Positions 36,105 to 46,490 of a DNA stretch of 64,000 nucleotides are shown here, piece by piece. Positions within the stretch are counted from its first letter, which is position 1. Each line of letters starts with the position of its first letter. The DNA is taken from NCBI GenBank assembly GCA_964503885.1, contig CAZDCD010000019.1, positions 1-64,000 of the forward strand, in the 5' to 3' direction. The position numbers and the translations under genes were made by a program. A model generated the notes under the pieces. The model had not been told where the DNA came from. It did not search any database and worked only from the letters and a program-made list of their open reading frames with translations. The stretch is from CAZDCD01 sp964503885. Lineage in GTDB: Bacteria > Bacteroidota > Bacteroidia > Bacteroidales > UBA10428.

Positions 36105-38183
36105 ATGAAGATCATCAGATTGTTTATTATTCTCGGATTTATTCTGGCGGTGGCTGGTGAGAACAGCCATGCCCAGCAAATGCTGAAAATCAAACGCAGT
36201 GAATTTAAAATAATCGATGTGGGCTTTAAAGAAGCCTGGAGAGCTGTGAAAGAAGGGAATAAGCTTGTTGCTGCCGGTCAGGGAACCTATCGTGATGCCA
36301 GGAAAGAATACCTCAAAGCCTACCGGTATAATCCCAATAATCCCGAACTCAATTACATGATCGGAATATGTTACCTGTATACAGATGACAAATTCGAGTC
36401 GATCAAATACCTGAAAAAAGCATTTAAAGCCGAACCGGATGTATCGGAAGACATCCGGCTTATGCTCGGCAGGGCATACCACCTTGTTCTTGATTTTGAT
36501 AATGCTATGCTTGAATACGGGGAATATTTACAGACCCTGACCCCGAAGGAACTTCCGTCCATAAAGCCGGGCATTGATATACTGATTGCAGAATGCAGAA
36601 ACGGAAAAGACCTGGTTGCGGAACCAAAACGCCTGGTAGTGCTGAACCCTGGTAAAGCCATTAATTCGGAATACGACGATTACAATCCGGTGATCCCGGT
36701 TGATCAGACCATGATGTATTATACATCGAGAAGGATGCATGATGAAAAAAGCCCGAGAAATCCTTTTGACAATAAGTTTTATGAAGATGTTTACGTATCG
36801 GTGAATTCCGGCGGTGAATGGAGGCCTTCTGAACGATTTGATGTGAAAATAAACAAGAAAAAGAACAAGGAAAACAATGCTGCAGTGGGTATCGGCAAGG
36901 ATAATAAAGAAATTTATCTATATATTGGCAGATCAAATTCCGGGGATATCTATAAAAGCACATTTAAGGACGGGAAATGGACATCGCCAAGACCCTTATC
37001 TGGCAGGATCAATTCAAAATACAGGGAAACATCGTTATGTTTTTCATCGGATGGCAGAACAATGTACTTCATTTCGAACGATCCCAAAACATCAAATGGA
37101 GGAGCAGATATTTATGTAAGCCGTTTGGATGAAAAGGGAAAATGGCAGCTCCCGAAAAATATGGGACCTGTAGTTAATTCCAGCGCCGATGATGTAGCCG
37201 TAAGCATTTCAGCCAACGATAGTGTGTTATATTTCAGTTCCAAAGGTCATAAATCCATGGGAGGTTTTGATGTATTTAGGACTTCACTGAGCGAAACAGG
37301 ATTGTGGTCTGTTCCTGAGAATATGGGCTATCCGATAAATACACCAGATGATGATGTATTTTTTGTGGCAATGCCTGACTACCGGACCGCCTATTATTCC
37401 ACCATACGTGAAAGCGGATTGGGAGGCAAAGATATTTTTAAGATAATATTTCTCGGTGAGGAAAAAGAAATGCTGCAAAGCGATGAAAATGTGCCCCTCA
37501 TAGGGTTAGTTCCTCCCTACGACAACATTTTCTTTACAGTCCCCGAAAAACTCGAAGTGGATACATCGCTTACCATGGTTGGCCGGATCACCGACAGCGA
37601 AAACAACAAAGGGATTATGGCTAAGATGGATATCATAGATGTGGATGTGAGCAAGGTTGTGGCCACGGCATTATCCGACACAGGCGGATATTACAAGATC
37701 AAAATACCCCTGCCGAAACAATACGGTGTGGAAATTGTGGCAAAAGGCTACCTGCTGTATCTCGATGCGGTCGATCTCAAAAACGAATCATTCAGGCAGG
37801 ATATAATCAGGGATTTCAAACTCGAACGGGTTGAAGTTGGGGCCAAAGTGATCCTTAAGAATATTTTCTTTGAATTTGGAAAGGCCACACTTAAGCCCAA
37901 ATCATATGCAGAGCTCGACAACGTGGTCAAGCTGCTTCAGAATAATGAAGGAGTAAGGCTGGAAATATCTGGACATACCGATAATATAGGTTCACTCAGG
38001 ACCAACATGAAATTGTCGGAAGAACGTGCCAAGGCGGTCGTGGAATACCTGATCAGCAAAGGAATCAGCTCATCACGGCTCGAATTCAAAGGCTATGCTT
38101 ACACACAGCCGATAGCGCCAAATACTACAGAGGCCGGCCGCGCACTTAACCGGAGAGTAGAGTTTAAGGTGCTGAGTAAATAG
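36105..38183 (+). CDS. PorE-like OmpA-family envelope protein
   Basis: The 692-residue protein has a signal peptide, an N-terminal TPR region (about 45-145), a PD40/WD40-like beta-propeller (about 190-450 with repeats like CFSSDGRTMYFISND), a carboxypeptidase-regulatory-like domain (about 500-565, LTMVGRITDSENNKGI) and a C-terminal OmpA peptidoglycan-binding domain (ISGHTDNIGS, LNRRVEFKV). This order is that of PorE, the T9SS component linking the system to peptidoglycan. Several paralogues with the same order occur in Bacteroidota, so the exact role is inferred. Confidence 0.85.
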   Translation: MKIIRLFIILGFILAVAGENSHAQQMLKIKRSEFKIIDVGFKEAWRAVKEGNKLVAAGQGTYRDARKEYLKAYRYNPNNPELNYMIGICYLYTDDKFESIKYLKKAFKAEPDVSEDIRLMLGRAYHLVLDFDNAMLEYGEYLQTLTPKELPSIKPGIDILIAECRNGKDLVAEPKRLVVLNPGKAINSEYDDYNPVIPVDQTMMYYTSRRMHDEKSPRNPFDNKFYEDVYVSVNSGGEWRPSERFDVKINKKKNKENNAAVGIGKDNKEIYLYIGRSNSGDIYKSTFKDGKWTSPRPLSGRINSKYRETSLCFSSDGRTMYFISNDPKTSNGGADIYVSRLDEKGKWQLPKNMGPVVNSSADDVAVSISANDSVLYFSSKGHKSMGGFDVFRTSLSETGLWSVPENMGYPINTPDDDVFFVAMPDYRTAYYSTIRESGLGGKDIFKIIFLGEEKEMLQSDENVPLIGLVPPYDNIFFTVPEKLEVDTSLTMVGRITDSENNKGIMAKMDIIDVDVSKVVATALSDTGGYYKIKIPLPKQYGVEIVAKGYLLYLDAVDLKNESFRQDIIRDFKLERVEVGAKVILKNIFFEFGKATLKPKSYAELDNVVKLLQNNEGVRLEISGHTDNIGSLRTNMKLSEERAKAVVEYLISKGISSSRLEFKGYAYTQPIAPNTTEAGRALNRRVEFKVLSK

Positions 38184-38207
38184 GAAATAACCAAACCGGA
38201 TACAATG

Positions 38208-38236
38208 AAAGTCCTGCAATGTGCAGGACTTTTTTT
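38208..38236 (+). terminator. Rho-independent terminator after the PorE-like gene
   Basis: An 11 bp stem AAAGTCCTGCA/TGCAGGACTTT closes on a 3-base loop and runs into seven T, about 25 bases after the stop codon at 38183. Confidence 0.9.
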
Positions 38237-38325
38237 AAAAATCTGAATTTAACAATAGATTTCGATGGGTAGGTAGTGAAATACCTCAAAAGTATACAAT
38301 AAAGAGGCTTGTGAACCGCTCCGTA

Positions 38326-39084
38326 TTATCTTTGGTAACTGAGCAGTTCATCTGCACTCCAGGTCCCGTCGATTTTTTCTTCGTACCTGACAAAAATATG
38401 CGGCTCGGCCACTGTAAAATAAAGATAGTACTTGTCTGTAGCAAATAACGATTGCCAGCCACCTACTGATAACTCAAGGACATAACATTCAAATGTTCCT
38501 GATTTTACAGCTACAGTTTTTTTCCCTTTATTAACGAGGTTCATGTTCAAAACGCCTCCGTACTGATATATATACGATTTGAATGAAACACTATTACCTG
38601 TCTTAAACGGGAAGCCCCGGAATGAAAAATAAAAAGCCAGGGGAGAATATATATTCGTTTCATGGGTGATAAATGTCTTGTTTATCCCTTTCTCGGCATT
38701 GTAAAATTTAACCGTATCACCTGATTTTTCATAAGACTGAATAACGGTATTGGTCCTGAGGTCGGTTCTTTTTTCTGAAATGGTGGTCAGATCGGTATAC
38801 CTGACTTTTATTGTATTCAGGAATAAGTCACCTTCCTTAACGTGGACCATATAATATTTTAAATGGTTTTGCACAATGAGCATAATATCGATTTGGGTCG
38901 TAACGCGACCGATTTTCGGATCAACCAGTTCATAAATTTCAAAAGATTCTGAACCGGGCAGCCCGGGATTCTTAAAAACAGGCTGAGCCAGGCAGTTGAA
39001 TAAGTTCAATATCAGAAAATAAAGTATAATTGTAGTTTTCAAAAATTTGCCCCTCCATATATAGATGAAATGCAGTGTATTCAT
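38326..39084 (-). CDS. Exported DUF3108-like protein
   Basis: The 252-residue protein has a hydrophobic signal segment at about 17-32 and a beta-rich body of the DUF3108 type (long strands such as YYMVHVKEGDLFLNTIKVRY and KTVAVKSGTFECYVLEL, ending in an HIFVRYEEKIDG-type strand). The role of this family is unknown; members are periplasmic or envelope proteins. The ATG at 39084 gives a 16-residue N-terminal region before the signal; a TTG start close to the Lys before the hydrophobic run is also possible. Confidence 0.6.
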   Translation of the reverse strand: MNTLHFIYIWRGKFLKTTIILYFLILNLFNCLAQPVFKNPGLPGSESFEIYELVDPKIGRVTTQIDIMLIVQNHLKYYMVHVKEGDLFLNTIKVRYTDLTTISEKRTDLRTNTVIQSYEKSGDTVKFYNAEKGINKTFITHETNIYSPLAFYFSFRGFPFKTGNSVSFKSYIYQYGGVLNMNLVNKGKKTVAVKSGTFECYVLELSVGGWQSLFATDKYYLYFTVAEPHIFVRYEEKIDGTWSADELLSYQR

Positions 39085-39383
39085 AGAATTATATCATATA
39101 ACAAAAAAACGGCTGAAAAGTAAGTTGATTTTTCCCATTAAGATAATGAAATTTTATCGGACAGTAGAGATTTATAATAGTGATGCTGTAAGTCCACCCC
39201 CGCCAGCGGGAAATAAAAACTCTTTTGCAGATTCTCGCAGAGGCCTCTCAGAAAGTAAAAGTATGTTCTTCTTTTGTCCTGAATCTAATATTCAACTTCC
39301 TGTATTTTAACCGATTACTAATCAGCGATTGCTGATTATTCCCCATGTCAATCCAGCATCCAGTAACCAGCACCAAGCACCGT

Positions 39384-40583
39384 CTAGCTTATTACTCCCG
39401 ATCCGATAAGCTCTTCCCCATCATACCAGGCTGCAAACTGCCCGGGGGTGATACCACGCTGTAATTTGTCAAAAACGATATACAATCCGTTTTCCCGCAA
39501 AAATAACCTGGCTTTCTGCAGCGCCTGCCTGTACCGTATCCTTACCAGGTATCTGCGTTCTTCACCGGGTTTCATGGCCAGGTCGGTCCTCAGCCAGTGA
39601 ACTTCCGGTTGAGCTATAAATAATCCGTAACCGAACAAGCCCGGATGATCCTTACCATTTCCGGTATATACGATATTATGTTTGACATCTGTTCCAATAA
39701 CAAACGATTGTTCCGGCCTGCCGCCAATGTTCAGTCCCTTGTTTTGTCCGATGGTATAAAAATGTGCGCCATTATGGGTACCGATATCCAGGCCGTCTTC
39801 AGGACTATAGCGGAACGGGTCCGACAATTTTTCGAGATCCTCATTGCCAAGGGCATGATCATGCTGAACCTGCCGGTATAACTCATATTGTTTCAGATCT
39901 TTCGGTATTTCCACAATAATGCCTTTCTTTGTTTTCAGCTTTTGCTGAAGAAATTCGGGCAGACTGACTTTCCCCACAAAACATATTCCCTGTGAGTCTT
40001 TTTTTCCGGCAGTCGCAAGTCCCTGTTCACGGGCAAGCTCCCTTACTTCAGGTTTGCGCATGGTTCCTATAGGAAACAGCACATTGCTTATCTGATCCTG
40101 TGAAAGCTGACACAGAAAATAACTCTGGTCTTTATTGGTATCAATACCACTCAGCAACCTGAATAGTATTCCGTCATCTTTTTCTACAGTCTCTTGCCTG
40201 CAATAATGGCCGGTAGCAATGAAATCAGCATCATATCCGAGTGCTGCCTTACTGAATAGGTCAAACTTAATTTCGCGGTTGCACAATACATCGGGATTCG
40301 GCGTCCTTCCCCTGCGGTATTCCGAAAACATGTAATCCACAACCCTTTTGCGGTATTCTTCGCTGAAATCAATGGTGTGAAACGGTATATCCAGTTTACG
40401 CGCAACCAGTTCGGCAAACACCAGATCATCGTTCCACGGACAATCTCCCGACAGGGTGCCGGCTGTTTCATGCCAGTTTATCATGAACAGGCCTATCACA
40501 TCATACCCCTGATTCTTCAGCAGGTATGCTGCAACACTGGAATCAACTCCTCCCGATAATCCGACTACAACTCTTTTTTTCAT
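39384..40583 (-). CDS. mnmA: tRNA-specific 2-thiouridylase
   Basis: MnmA makes 2-thiouridine at position 34 of Lys, Glu and Gln tRNAs. The N-terminal P-loop SGGVDSSVAAYLLK, the first catalytic Cys in TPNPDVLCNREIKF and the second in DSQGICFVGKV are visible, as is the QNKGLNIGG segment. I use ATG at 40583 (MKKRVVVGLSGG, 399 residues) because a longer frame to 40661 adds 26 unconserved residues. Confidence 0.95.
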   Translation of the reverse strand: MKKRVVVGLSGGVDSSVAAYLLKNQGYDVIGLFMINWHETAGTLSGDCPWNDDLVFAELVARKLDIPFHTIDFSEEYRKRVVDYMFSEYRRGRTPNPDVLCNREIKFDLFSKAALGYDADFIATGHYCRQETVEKDDGILFRLLSGIDTNKDQSYFLCQLSQDQISNVLFPIGTMRKPEVRELAREQGLATAGKKDSQGICFVGKVSLPEFLQQKLKTKKGIIVEIPKDLKQYELYRQVQHDHALGNEDLEKLSDPFRYSPEDGLDIGTHNGAHFYTIGQNKGLNIGGRPEQSFVIGTDVKHNIVYTGNGKDHPGLFGYGLFIAQPEVHWLRTDLAMKPGEERRYLVRIRYRQALQKARLFLRENGLYIVFDKLQRGITPGQFAAWYDGEELIGSGVIS

Positions 40584-40843
40584 GATCCTGTAAGTACCCC
40601 GGGGTGCAAAAGTATGAAAAACAGATGAAGATTCCGTATCCGGTTGGTTCGGATCATTCAAATTTTAACAGGTATTGTCATGATAAGGATTAGAATTTTC
40701 AATCTTGATTCGTGCAGATCCCGCAGAATGAGAATGGTATGAAAACTGCTTTAAAGCAATTCGGTATTGATTGGAAGCTACGCAACTAAACAGGTTGGAT
40801 TTTCATCTCTATGGATGACACTATCCATTATTTACCAAAACTT

Positions 40844-41842
40844 ATGAATACTATGAAACCTTTCAGAACAATCTTTTCAGTTACTTACTTTTTGCTGATG
40901 GTATGCCTGAATTCCGGTTTTTCCCAGGATTCTGCCTCGGAAAAAATGCAATTGCTCGACCTGAAATTACAACTCATTGACTCAAAACTCGACCTGCTCG
41001 ATTCAAAAATCAAGCTGTGGGAAACCAAGCCAGGGGAGCTTGATCAACAGCTCAGTGAGCTGAATAATAAAATAAACAGGCTAGCCTTTGATCCCGATGC
41101 ATTTAATGTAAAATTCAGGCTAATCGATTCAATGCTTCTGGAACAGAAAAGACTGATGGAAGAAAGAGCATTGCTCCGCAATCAGCTTACCGCACAGAAG
41201 TATATTTCGTATGATTCCATCGTATATAAACCGCGAAAATATACCATTGCAATCAACCCGATAAGGGTATTTGAAGGGACACTCGAAATATCCGTTGAAC
41301 GGGTGATCAACAGCAGGAACACATTTGAAATATCAGGTATGGCAACCTATGTATCAAAATCGGGGATAACGAATTACTATTTGAGGAACCAAAGCCTTGA
41401 ATATTATAATTCGTCACTAAGTGCATATGATCCCTATGAGAGCGATAATATTGCAGGGATTGGCAGCACGCTTCAGTGGAAGAATTACCTGTTGCCGGGG
41501 ATCAATCCAAGGTATACCGTGCTCAAAGGTTTGTATGCCGCACCGTATATGATGTACCGCAGGATATGGATCTCAGGCCTCGACATGCAGTATATTGAAG
41601 AAGTAGATGCATGGCAGGATGTTGAGATTGTCCAAAAGCTGAATGTATTAGCCGGAGGTGTTATTATCGGCTGGCAATTTCCTGTTGCCAGGGTGCTGTC
41701 GGCAGATGTATTTATCGGAAGTGTGATCAGGCTTAGCCATTATGACGGCGAAAGCGGGCTCTCCAAATACAAACCATGGGAAAACATCGATTATTCGGGA
41801 GTTTTACCCAGGGCGGGAGTGAAAATAGGGATCCTGAAATAA
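40844..41842 (+). CDS. Exported coiled-coil/beta-barrel-type outer membrane protein
   Basis: After a signal peptide (cleavage near GFSQ) comes a heptad-rich helix with repeats LDLKLQLIDSKLDLLDSKIKLW (about 20-90 of the mature protein), then a C-terminal part rich in alternating hydrophobic strands and aromatic ends, ending VKIGILK, like a small beta-barrel. The frame is open to 40811, but ATG 40844 or 40853 places the signal peptide correctly. It converges on qmoC with 9 bases between stops. Function unknown. Confidence 0.6.
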   Translation: MNTMKPFRTIFSVTYFLLMVCLNSGFSQDSASEKMQLLDLKLQLIDSKLDLLDSKIKLWETKPGELDQQLSELNNKINRLAFDPDAFNVKFRLIDSMLLEQKRLMEERALLRNQLTAQKYISYDSIVYKPRKYTIAINPIRVFEGTLEISVERVINSRNTFEISGMATYVSKSGITNYYLRNQSLEYYNSSLSAYDPYESDNIAGIGSTLQWKNYLLPGINPRYTVLKGLYAAPYMMYRRIWISGLDMQYIEEVDAWQDVEIVQKLNVLAGGVIIGWQFPVARVLSADVFIGSVIRLSHYDGESGLSKYKPWENIDYSGVLPRAGVKIGILK

Positions 41843-41851
41843 GAATGGAAC

Positions 41852-42937
41852 TCACGCTGACCGTGTTTTAATAAAAACCAGTGCGGCAATCCTGTAAATA
41901 AAATGTCCGAATTTGGTATATGGCGCATAGATCACGATAAACCACACGAGTACAAGGTGAAAGAAATAAATATGATACGCTGACGACCAGTTCAGAAACC
42001 TGGCTGCTTCTACCACCACCCCTGAGACGGTAAGCAGCAGCAGGGAAATAAGGAACAGCCAGTCGCTGTATGTGCTTTTACCGTACTCATTTTTATGGAA
42101 CAGGCGGTTAACGATCATGATTCCGAGGCCGGTAGCAAGCATTATGGCGGATAAGTTACCTGCAACTTTGAAAGGATTCCGGAACGTTAGCGGATATCTT
42201 CCGGTAATGGCAGCAAAGATCGCATAAAGGGTTACCGCAAGAAGCATGATGAATCCGTAAAAAACCAGTATATGGGCAAGTTTTCTGGATTTCTGTGTTT
42301 CGCAGCCGGAAAAATTCGTATGCAATATAATGTCTTTTCTCAGGGCTATAAGGCTTTTCAGAATGCCGCTCTTCTTTGCGGGTTCCGGAAGTTGTTTTTT
42401 GAGGTTCTTCCTGTACCTCAGCAGGCCCGAAAAAGTAAAACTTACGATCAGGAACGTAATGGCAGTGAACGAACCGTTCAGCCAGGCATGGGGAAAGAAT
42501 TTCGAATAATTTACGGGACCTTCGGGGATACTGAATGTTCCGGCTGAAAGTATGATCAGTGATATAATTAGAACAGGGATAAGGATGGCAACTGGCAACA
42601 GGGCCGGGTTGTTCAGGATCTTTCCAAGGAATTTTGGCCGGGCATAATACAGGTATGTATTGTTTCTCACTGAGGCAAGCACATCGGCAGGTTTCACACC
42701 TCTCGGGCACCAGGCTGAACAGTCGCCGCACTGGTGGCATAGCCAGATATCGGGACTGGCCATTAACTTTTCCCTGAGTCCCCAGCCAGCCCAGATCATT
42801 TCTTTGCGCGGAAAGGGCCTGTCTTCCGGTGACAATGAACATACCACAGAGCAGTTGCCGCACTGCATGCATTCTTTCAGGTCGGGACTTGTTTTAATCA
42901 GTGTTCTGATAAATCCGGTATCGGGTTGGATCAACAT
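41852..42937 (-). CDS. qmoC: Quinone-interacting membrane oxidoreductase, subunit QmoC
   Basis: QmoC is the membrane subunit that links the Qmo complex to menaquinone. The 361-residue protein starts with two HdrC-like 4Fe-4S motifs, CMQCGNCSVVC (22-32) and CHQCGDCSAWCP (65-76), followed by about six membrane helices of the NarI/cytochrome b type that would hold hemes b. The motif-plus-membrane fusion distinguishes QmoC from soluble HdrC. It is last in the cluster, 42 bases after qmoB. Confidence 0.9.
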   Translation of the reverse strand: MLIQPDTGFIRTLIKTSPDLKECMQCGNCSVVCSLSPEDRPFPRKEMIWAGWGLREKLMASPDIWLCHQCGDCSAWCPRGVKPADVLASVRNNTYLYYARPKFLGKILNNPALLPVAILIPVLIISLIILSAGTFSIPEGPVNYSKFFPHAWLNGSFTAITFLIVSFTFSGLLRYRKNLKKQLPEPAKKSGILKSLIALRKDIILHTNFSGCETQKSRKLAHILVFYGFIMLLAVTLYAIFAAITGRYPLTFRNPFKVAGNLSAIMLATGLGIMIVNRLFHKNEYGKSTYSDWLFLISLLLLTVSGVVVEAARFLNWSSAYHIYFFHLVLVWFIVIYAPYTKFGHFIYRIAALVFIKTRSA

Positions 42938-42979
42938 TTTCAGATATATTTTAAATTCACAGCCATCCTAAATCTATGG

Positions 42980-45115
42980 TTACATGCCTTTGAACGGATT
43001 TGGTCCGATCATCTCAATTTCTTCAACATAGGCATTTATGATCCCGGGTATTTTGTTGTAATCGGTTATCTCCAGGAATACGGTCCGGATCCTTTCCGGT
43101 TCCAGCATCATGGTCTGCAATGTTTCACTGATATTTTCCCCGCGTTTTTCGGTAAGTTCGCTGCCATGAATAAAATGACACTGGTAATTATCACCTGGTT
43201 TACAGCCTATCTGCAGTATTCCGTCAAAACCTTTTGAAAGTGCATCGGAAATCCAGACTTTGTTTACTGATCCCAGGCATCTTACGGGTATTATTCTGAC
43301 AAAAGGACTATAATTGAGACGGTTTATCCCGGCAAGGTCAAATGCAGGATAGGCGTCATTTTCGCAGACGAATGCCAATATTCTGGGTTTGTTCTCAAAT
43401 TCATCGGGAATGCTTACTGACTTGATCATCTGTGATACGCTGTTGATGGAATAATCGGCAAAATTAATGATCCTTTCCGGGCATGAACCCAGACAGATAC
43501 CGCATCTTCTGCATCTGGTGGGATTTGACAGCGGAGTTCCTTTTTCAGTTTCGTCGTACGAGCCGAAGGGGCACTCTTCAGTACACCGCTTGCAATCGGT
43601 ACAGCGTTCCAGGTAAAGATCAGGGTATGTGATATCGCCCGATCTGGGATGTACGGCTTCACCGCGTTTTACCGATTCGATGCATTGAATGGCTTTGAGC
43701 ATTGCCCCGGCTGCATCTTCCATGCATGAAGTGCTGTCCATCGGTGCCCTCAGGGCACCTGCGGCATAGATACCGGTGCGCCTGGTTTCGTATGGAAAGC
43801 AAATGAAATGTGAGTCGGGAAACTGATATTTTAGTTCAGGTAATCCTTTTCCCTGCCTGTATTGAAGATTCAAATCAAGAGTGCCTGCAGGGGTCATTCC
43901 TGTGGCTAGTACAACCATATCCACAGGAATGGTGATTTTCTCACCCAGAAGGGTTTGATCTGCTGTAACCATGATCATGCCGTCCCGGACTGAAACATCA
44001 GAAATTTCACCCTTCGTCATAAAAAGCAATTCATCATGTGTCACCTGTTTATAAAAATTCTCTGCCAGTCCCGGTGTGCGTATGTCTTTATAAATCACAT
44101 AAATCAATGCATCGGGAATGGCTTCGCGGATGTATCTGGTTTGTTTCAGGCTGGTCGCACAACAATATGAAGAACAATAGGGGAGATGTTCCTTGTCGCG
44201 TGAACCTGCACACTGAATAAACAATACCTTCTCCGGCGGTCTGCCGTCGGAAGGTTTACATATTTTCCCGTTCATGGCCATCTCTTCGAGCTCAACACCG
44301 GTGATCACATCGGGATATTTTCCATATCCCAGCTTGTCAAGCCTGGCGGCATCATAGGGTTTCCACCCCATAGAGGCAATTATGGCGCCGGCCCTGACTT
44401 TTATTTCCTCGCTATCCGACAGGATAATCTCGAAATCGCCCGGTTGACCTTTTACCGACCTGATTGATGTTGAGGTGTAAACCTTCACGTTTGGAAGGCG
44501 CATCAGCGTATCTATCTTTTCATGTATAACAGGATCAATAAGCGTATCATACGGATAATCCACAGGTATTTGTTTATGAAGGCCCGTAAGCCTTCCACCG
44601 AGCTTATTCTGCTGTTCAACCAGGATCACATCGTAACCTGTTTTTGCTCCTTCGATTGCTGCAGTGATCCCTGTAATGCCTCCGCCTACAACCAGTATTG
44701 CCGAACTGATCTTCTGCAGTATCATAGGTTTTGGGATATCAGTATGCCGGATCTTAGCCACAGCCATATTCACGCTGTCAGCGGCGAGGGATTGTGTGTC
44801 TTCATTCATCGTTGCATTGCACCACGCAACTTGTTCACGAAGATTTACACGCTCGGTCTGTATCCCTGAGCCAAAATTAAATACATCTGTATTTACCCTG
44901 GGCGAGCAGGCCGCAATAATTACACCATTGATTTTCAGGCTGCTGATAGCGGATCCTATGCGTTCAATTCCATCGGACTGGCAAAGCGCATGATGGCATT
45001 TCTTCTGAATGATCTCCGGAAGATCGGATACACCTGTAAGAAGTTCTTCAGTAGCGATACACCTGCCGATCTCACATCCTGAACAAACATATATTCCGAT
45101 TCTTTTATCCACCAT
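42980..45115 (-). CDS. qmoB: Quinone-interacting membrane oxidoreductase, subunit QmoB
   Basis: The 711-residue flavoprotein joins an HdrA-like FAD part (GGGITGITAAIEGAKTGYDVILVEQ near 143-167) to two 4Fe-4S motifs (CTDCKRCTEECP and CRRCGICLGSCP at about 515-555) and a C-terminal MvhD-like region (FVCENDAYPAFDLAG, VRCLGSVN, QIGCKPGDNYQCHFIHG). The N-terminal CSGCEIGRC is also typical. This fused layout, with an HdrA partner gene and qmoC following, defines QmoB. Its ATG is 8 bases after the qmoA stop. Confidence 0.92.
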   Translation of the reverse strand: MVDKRIGIYVCSGCEIGRCIATEELLTGVSDLPEIIQKKCHHALCQSDGIERIGSAISSLKINGVIIAACSPRVNTDVFNFGSGIQTERVNLREQVAWCNATMNEDTQSLAADSVNMAVAKIRHTDIPKPMILQKISSAILVVGGGITGITAAIEGAKTGYDVILVEQQNKLGGRLTGLHKQIPVDYPYDTLIDPVIHEKIDTLMRLPNVKVYTSTSIRSVKGQPGDFEIILSDSEEIKVRAGAIIASMGWKPYDAARLDKLGYGKYPDVITGVELEEMAMNGKICKPSDGRPPEKVLFIQCAGSRDKEHLPYCSSYCCATSLKQTRYIREAIPDALIYVIYKDIRTPGLAENFYKQVTHDELLFMTKGEISDVSVRDGMIMVTADQTLLGEKITIPVDMVVLATGMTPAGTLDLNLQYRQGKGLPELKYQFPDSHFICFPYETRRTGIYAAGALRAPMDSTSCMEDAAGAMLKAIQCIESVKRGEAVHPRSGDITYPDLYLERCTDCKRCTEECPFGSYDETEKGTPLSNPTRCRRCGICLGSCPERIINFADYSINSVSQMIKSVSIPDEFENKPRILAFVCENDAYPAFDLAGINRLNYSPFVRIIPVRCLGSVNKVWISDALSKGFDGILQIGCKPGDNYQCHFIHGSELTEKRGENISETLQTMMLEPERIRTVFLEITDYNKIPGIINAYVEEIEMIGPNPFKGM

Positions 45116-45123
45116 AATCCGGT

Positions 45124-46359
45124 TTAGAGTGTTGACTGAATTGCTTTAAGTGCAACGCCGGTGGCATCTTTCAGTGATGAAGCCACATCCATAGGTTTCT
45201 TCGCACAACCGGCCACATAAATGCCCTCCTGCTGGCCTGACGATAAAAATCCTGACTGATCGCGGTTTAACCGGGTATTTATTATAATTGAGGGCATGAT
45301 ACCCGTTGCCAGCACCACAAGTTCTGCCTCATCCCTGATCTTGCGACCTGACATGATATCTTCCGCTTCAACAAAAAGATTTCCGGTAACCTTATCTTCG
45401 GTAATTTTTCCCACTTTTCCCTTGATCAGTTCAATGCCGGGATCAGATTGTACTTTAACAAGGAAATCTTCATTCCGGCCTGCAACACGAAGATCAATAT
45501 AAAATATTTTTACCCCTGCATTGGGGTATTTTTCCCTGAAAGATAGTGCCTGCTTTAACGACGCAGAACAACAAACCGCAGAACAATACGGAAGATTGTT
45601 TTCATCGCGTGATCCTGCGCACTGTACAAATATTATCTGAGTGGGTTCTTTCTGATCAGTTGGTCTGCAGACTTTTCCGTTACCAGGTCCGTTGGGTGCC
45701 AGTAACCTCTCCATCTCCACATTGGTAACGATGTTCTCTGCCAGGCCTGAATTGTAATTTTCAATAGTGTCGGCAAAGTAGGGCATCCAGCCGGTTGCAA
45801 AGACTATTGAAGATGCTTCAACAACCGATTCCACGACTTCGGCTTTCAGATTGATCGCATTATGCGGACACACTTCTGCGCATTTACCGCATTCTTCTTT
45901 TGCACAATAAATTCCGTCAATTGCGTACCTGTATGGAAATGACATTTCATGAGGCAAAAATATGCACTTCGTGGCATTCAGGTACTGGTTGAACTCATCC
46001 GGGCGGTCATCATACGGGCATACTTTTTCACATTCACCGCAGGCAGTGCACCGGTCGTTCACATATTCAGGTTCACGTTGCAGGGTGATCCTGAAATTGC
46101 CTTTTTGTCCCTCAATGGTCTTAATGATTGTTTCGGTTTTTACCGTGATCCGGGAATTTTGCCGGATACGCCTGAAATTGATCTCCAGACCACATGAAGG
46201 TGGGCAGAGTTTCGGGAAATAATTGTTCATTTTCATGACATTTCCCCCCAGGTAAGATTCCCGTTCGATAAGGATAACCTCTTTACCTACATCGGCAATC
46301 TCACAGGCAATGGTAATGCCGCTGATTCCGCCACCGACAACAAGAACGGGCTTGCTCAT
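45124..46359 (-). CDS. qmoA: Quinone-interacting membrane oxidoreductase, subunit QmoA
   Basis: The 411-residue HdrA-type flavoprotein has FAD motif VVGGGISGITIACEIA at 6-21, the cysteine site in LCPPSCGLEINFRR, and 4Fe-4S motifs CTACGECEKVCP and CGKCAEVCP between 105 and 165. The second flavin region ends in ATGIMPS and SGQQEGIYVAGCAKKP. QmoA accepts or gives electrons to the AprBA pair. It follows aprA after 131 bases, the longest gap within the cluster. Confidence 0.93.
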   Translation of the reverse strand: MSKPVLVVGGGISGITIACEIADVGKEVILIERESYLGGNVMKMNNYFPKLCPPSCGLEINFRRIRQNSRITVKTETIIKTIEGQKGNFRITLQREPEYVNDRCTACGECEKVCPYDDRPDEFNQYLNATKCIFLPHEMSFPYRYAIDGIYCAKEECGKCAEVCPHNAINLKAEVVESVVEASSIVFATGWMPYFADTIENYNSGLAENIVTNVEMERLLAPNGPGNGKVCRPTDQKEPTQIIFVQCAGSRDENNLPYCSAVCCSASLKQALSFREKYPNAGVKIFYIDLRVAGRNEDFLVKVQSDPGIELIKGKVGKITEDKVTGNLFVEAEDIMSGRKIRDEAELVVLATGIMPSIIINTRLNRDQSGFLSSGQQEGIYVAGCAKKPMDVASSLKDATGVALKAIQSTL

Positions 46360-46490
46360 AAATGGTGTTGTTTCTTCTTTCGTGTTTGGTGTTTTGGGAT
46401 TCCTGATAGTTAATTCTATATTTATTCACTGTTACTGCCACTGCCGCAATTGTTATAGCTTCTGCCTTCTATGCTCAGAAATATCCCGCA

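Noticed and set aside
42156..42872. 238-codon alternative frame within qmoC
   Set aside because: Same-strand shadow frame; the qmoC frame has the two 4Fe-4S motifs and membrane helices.
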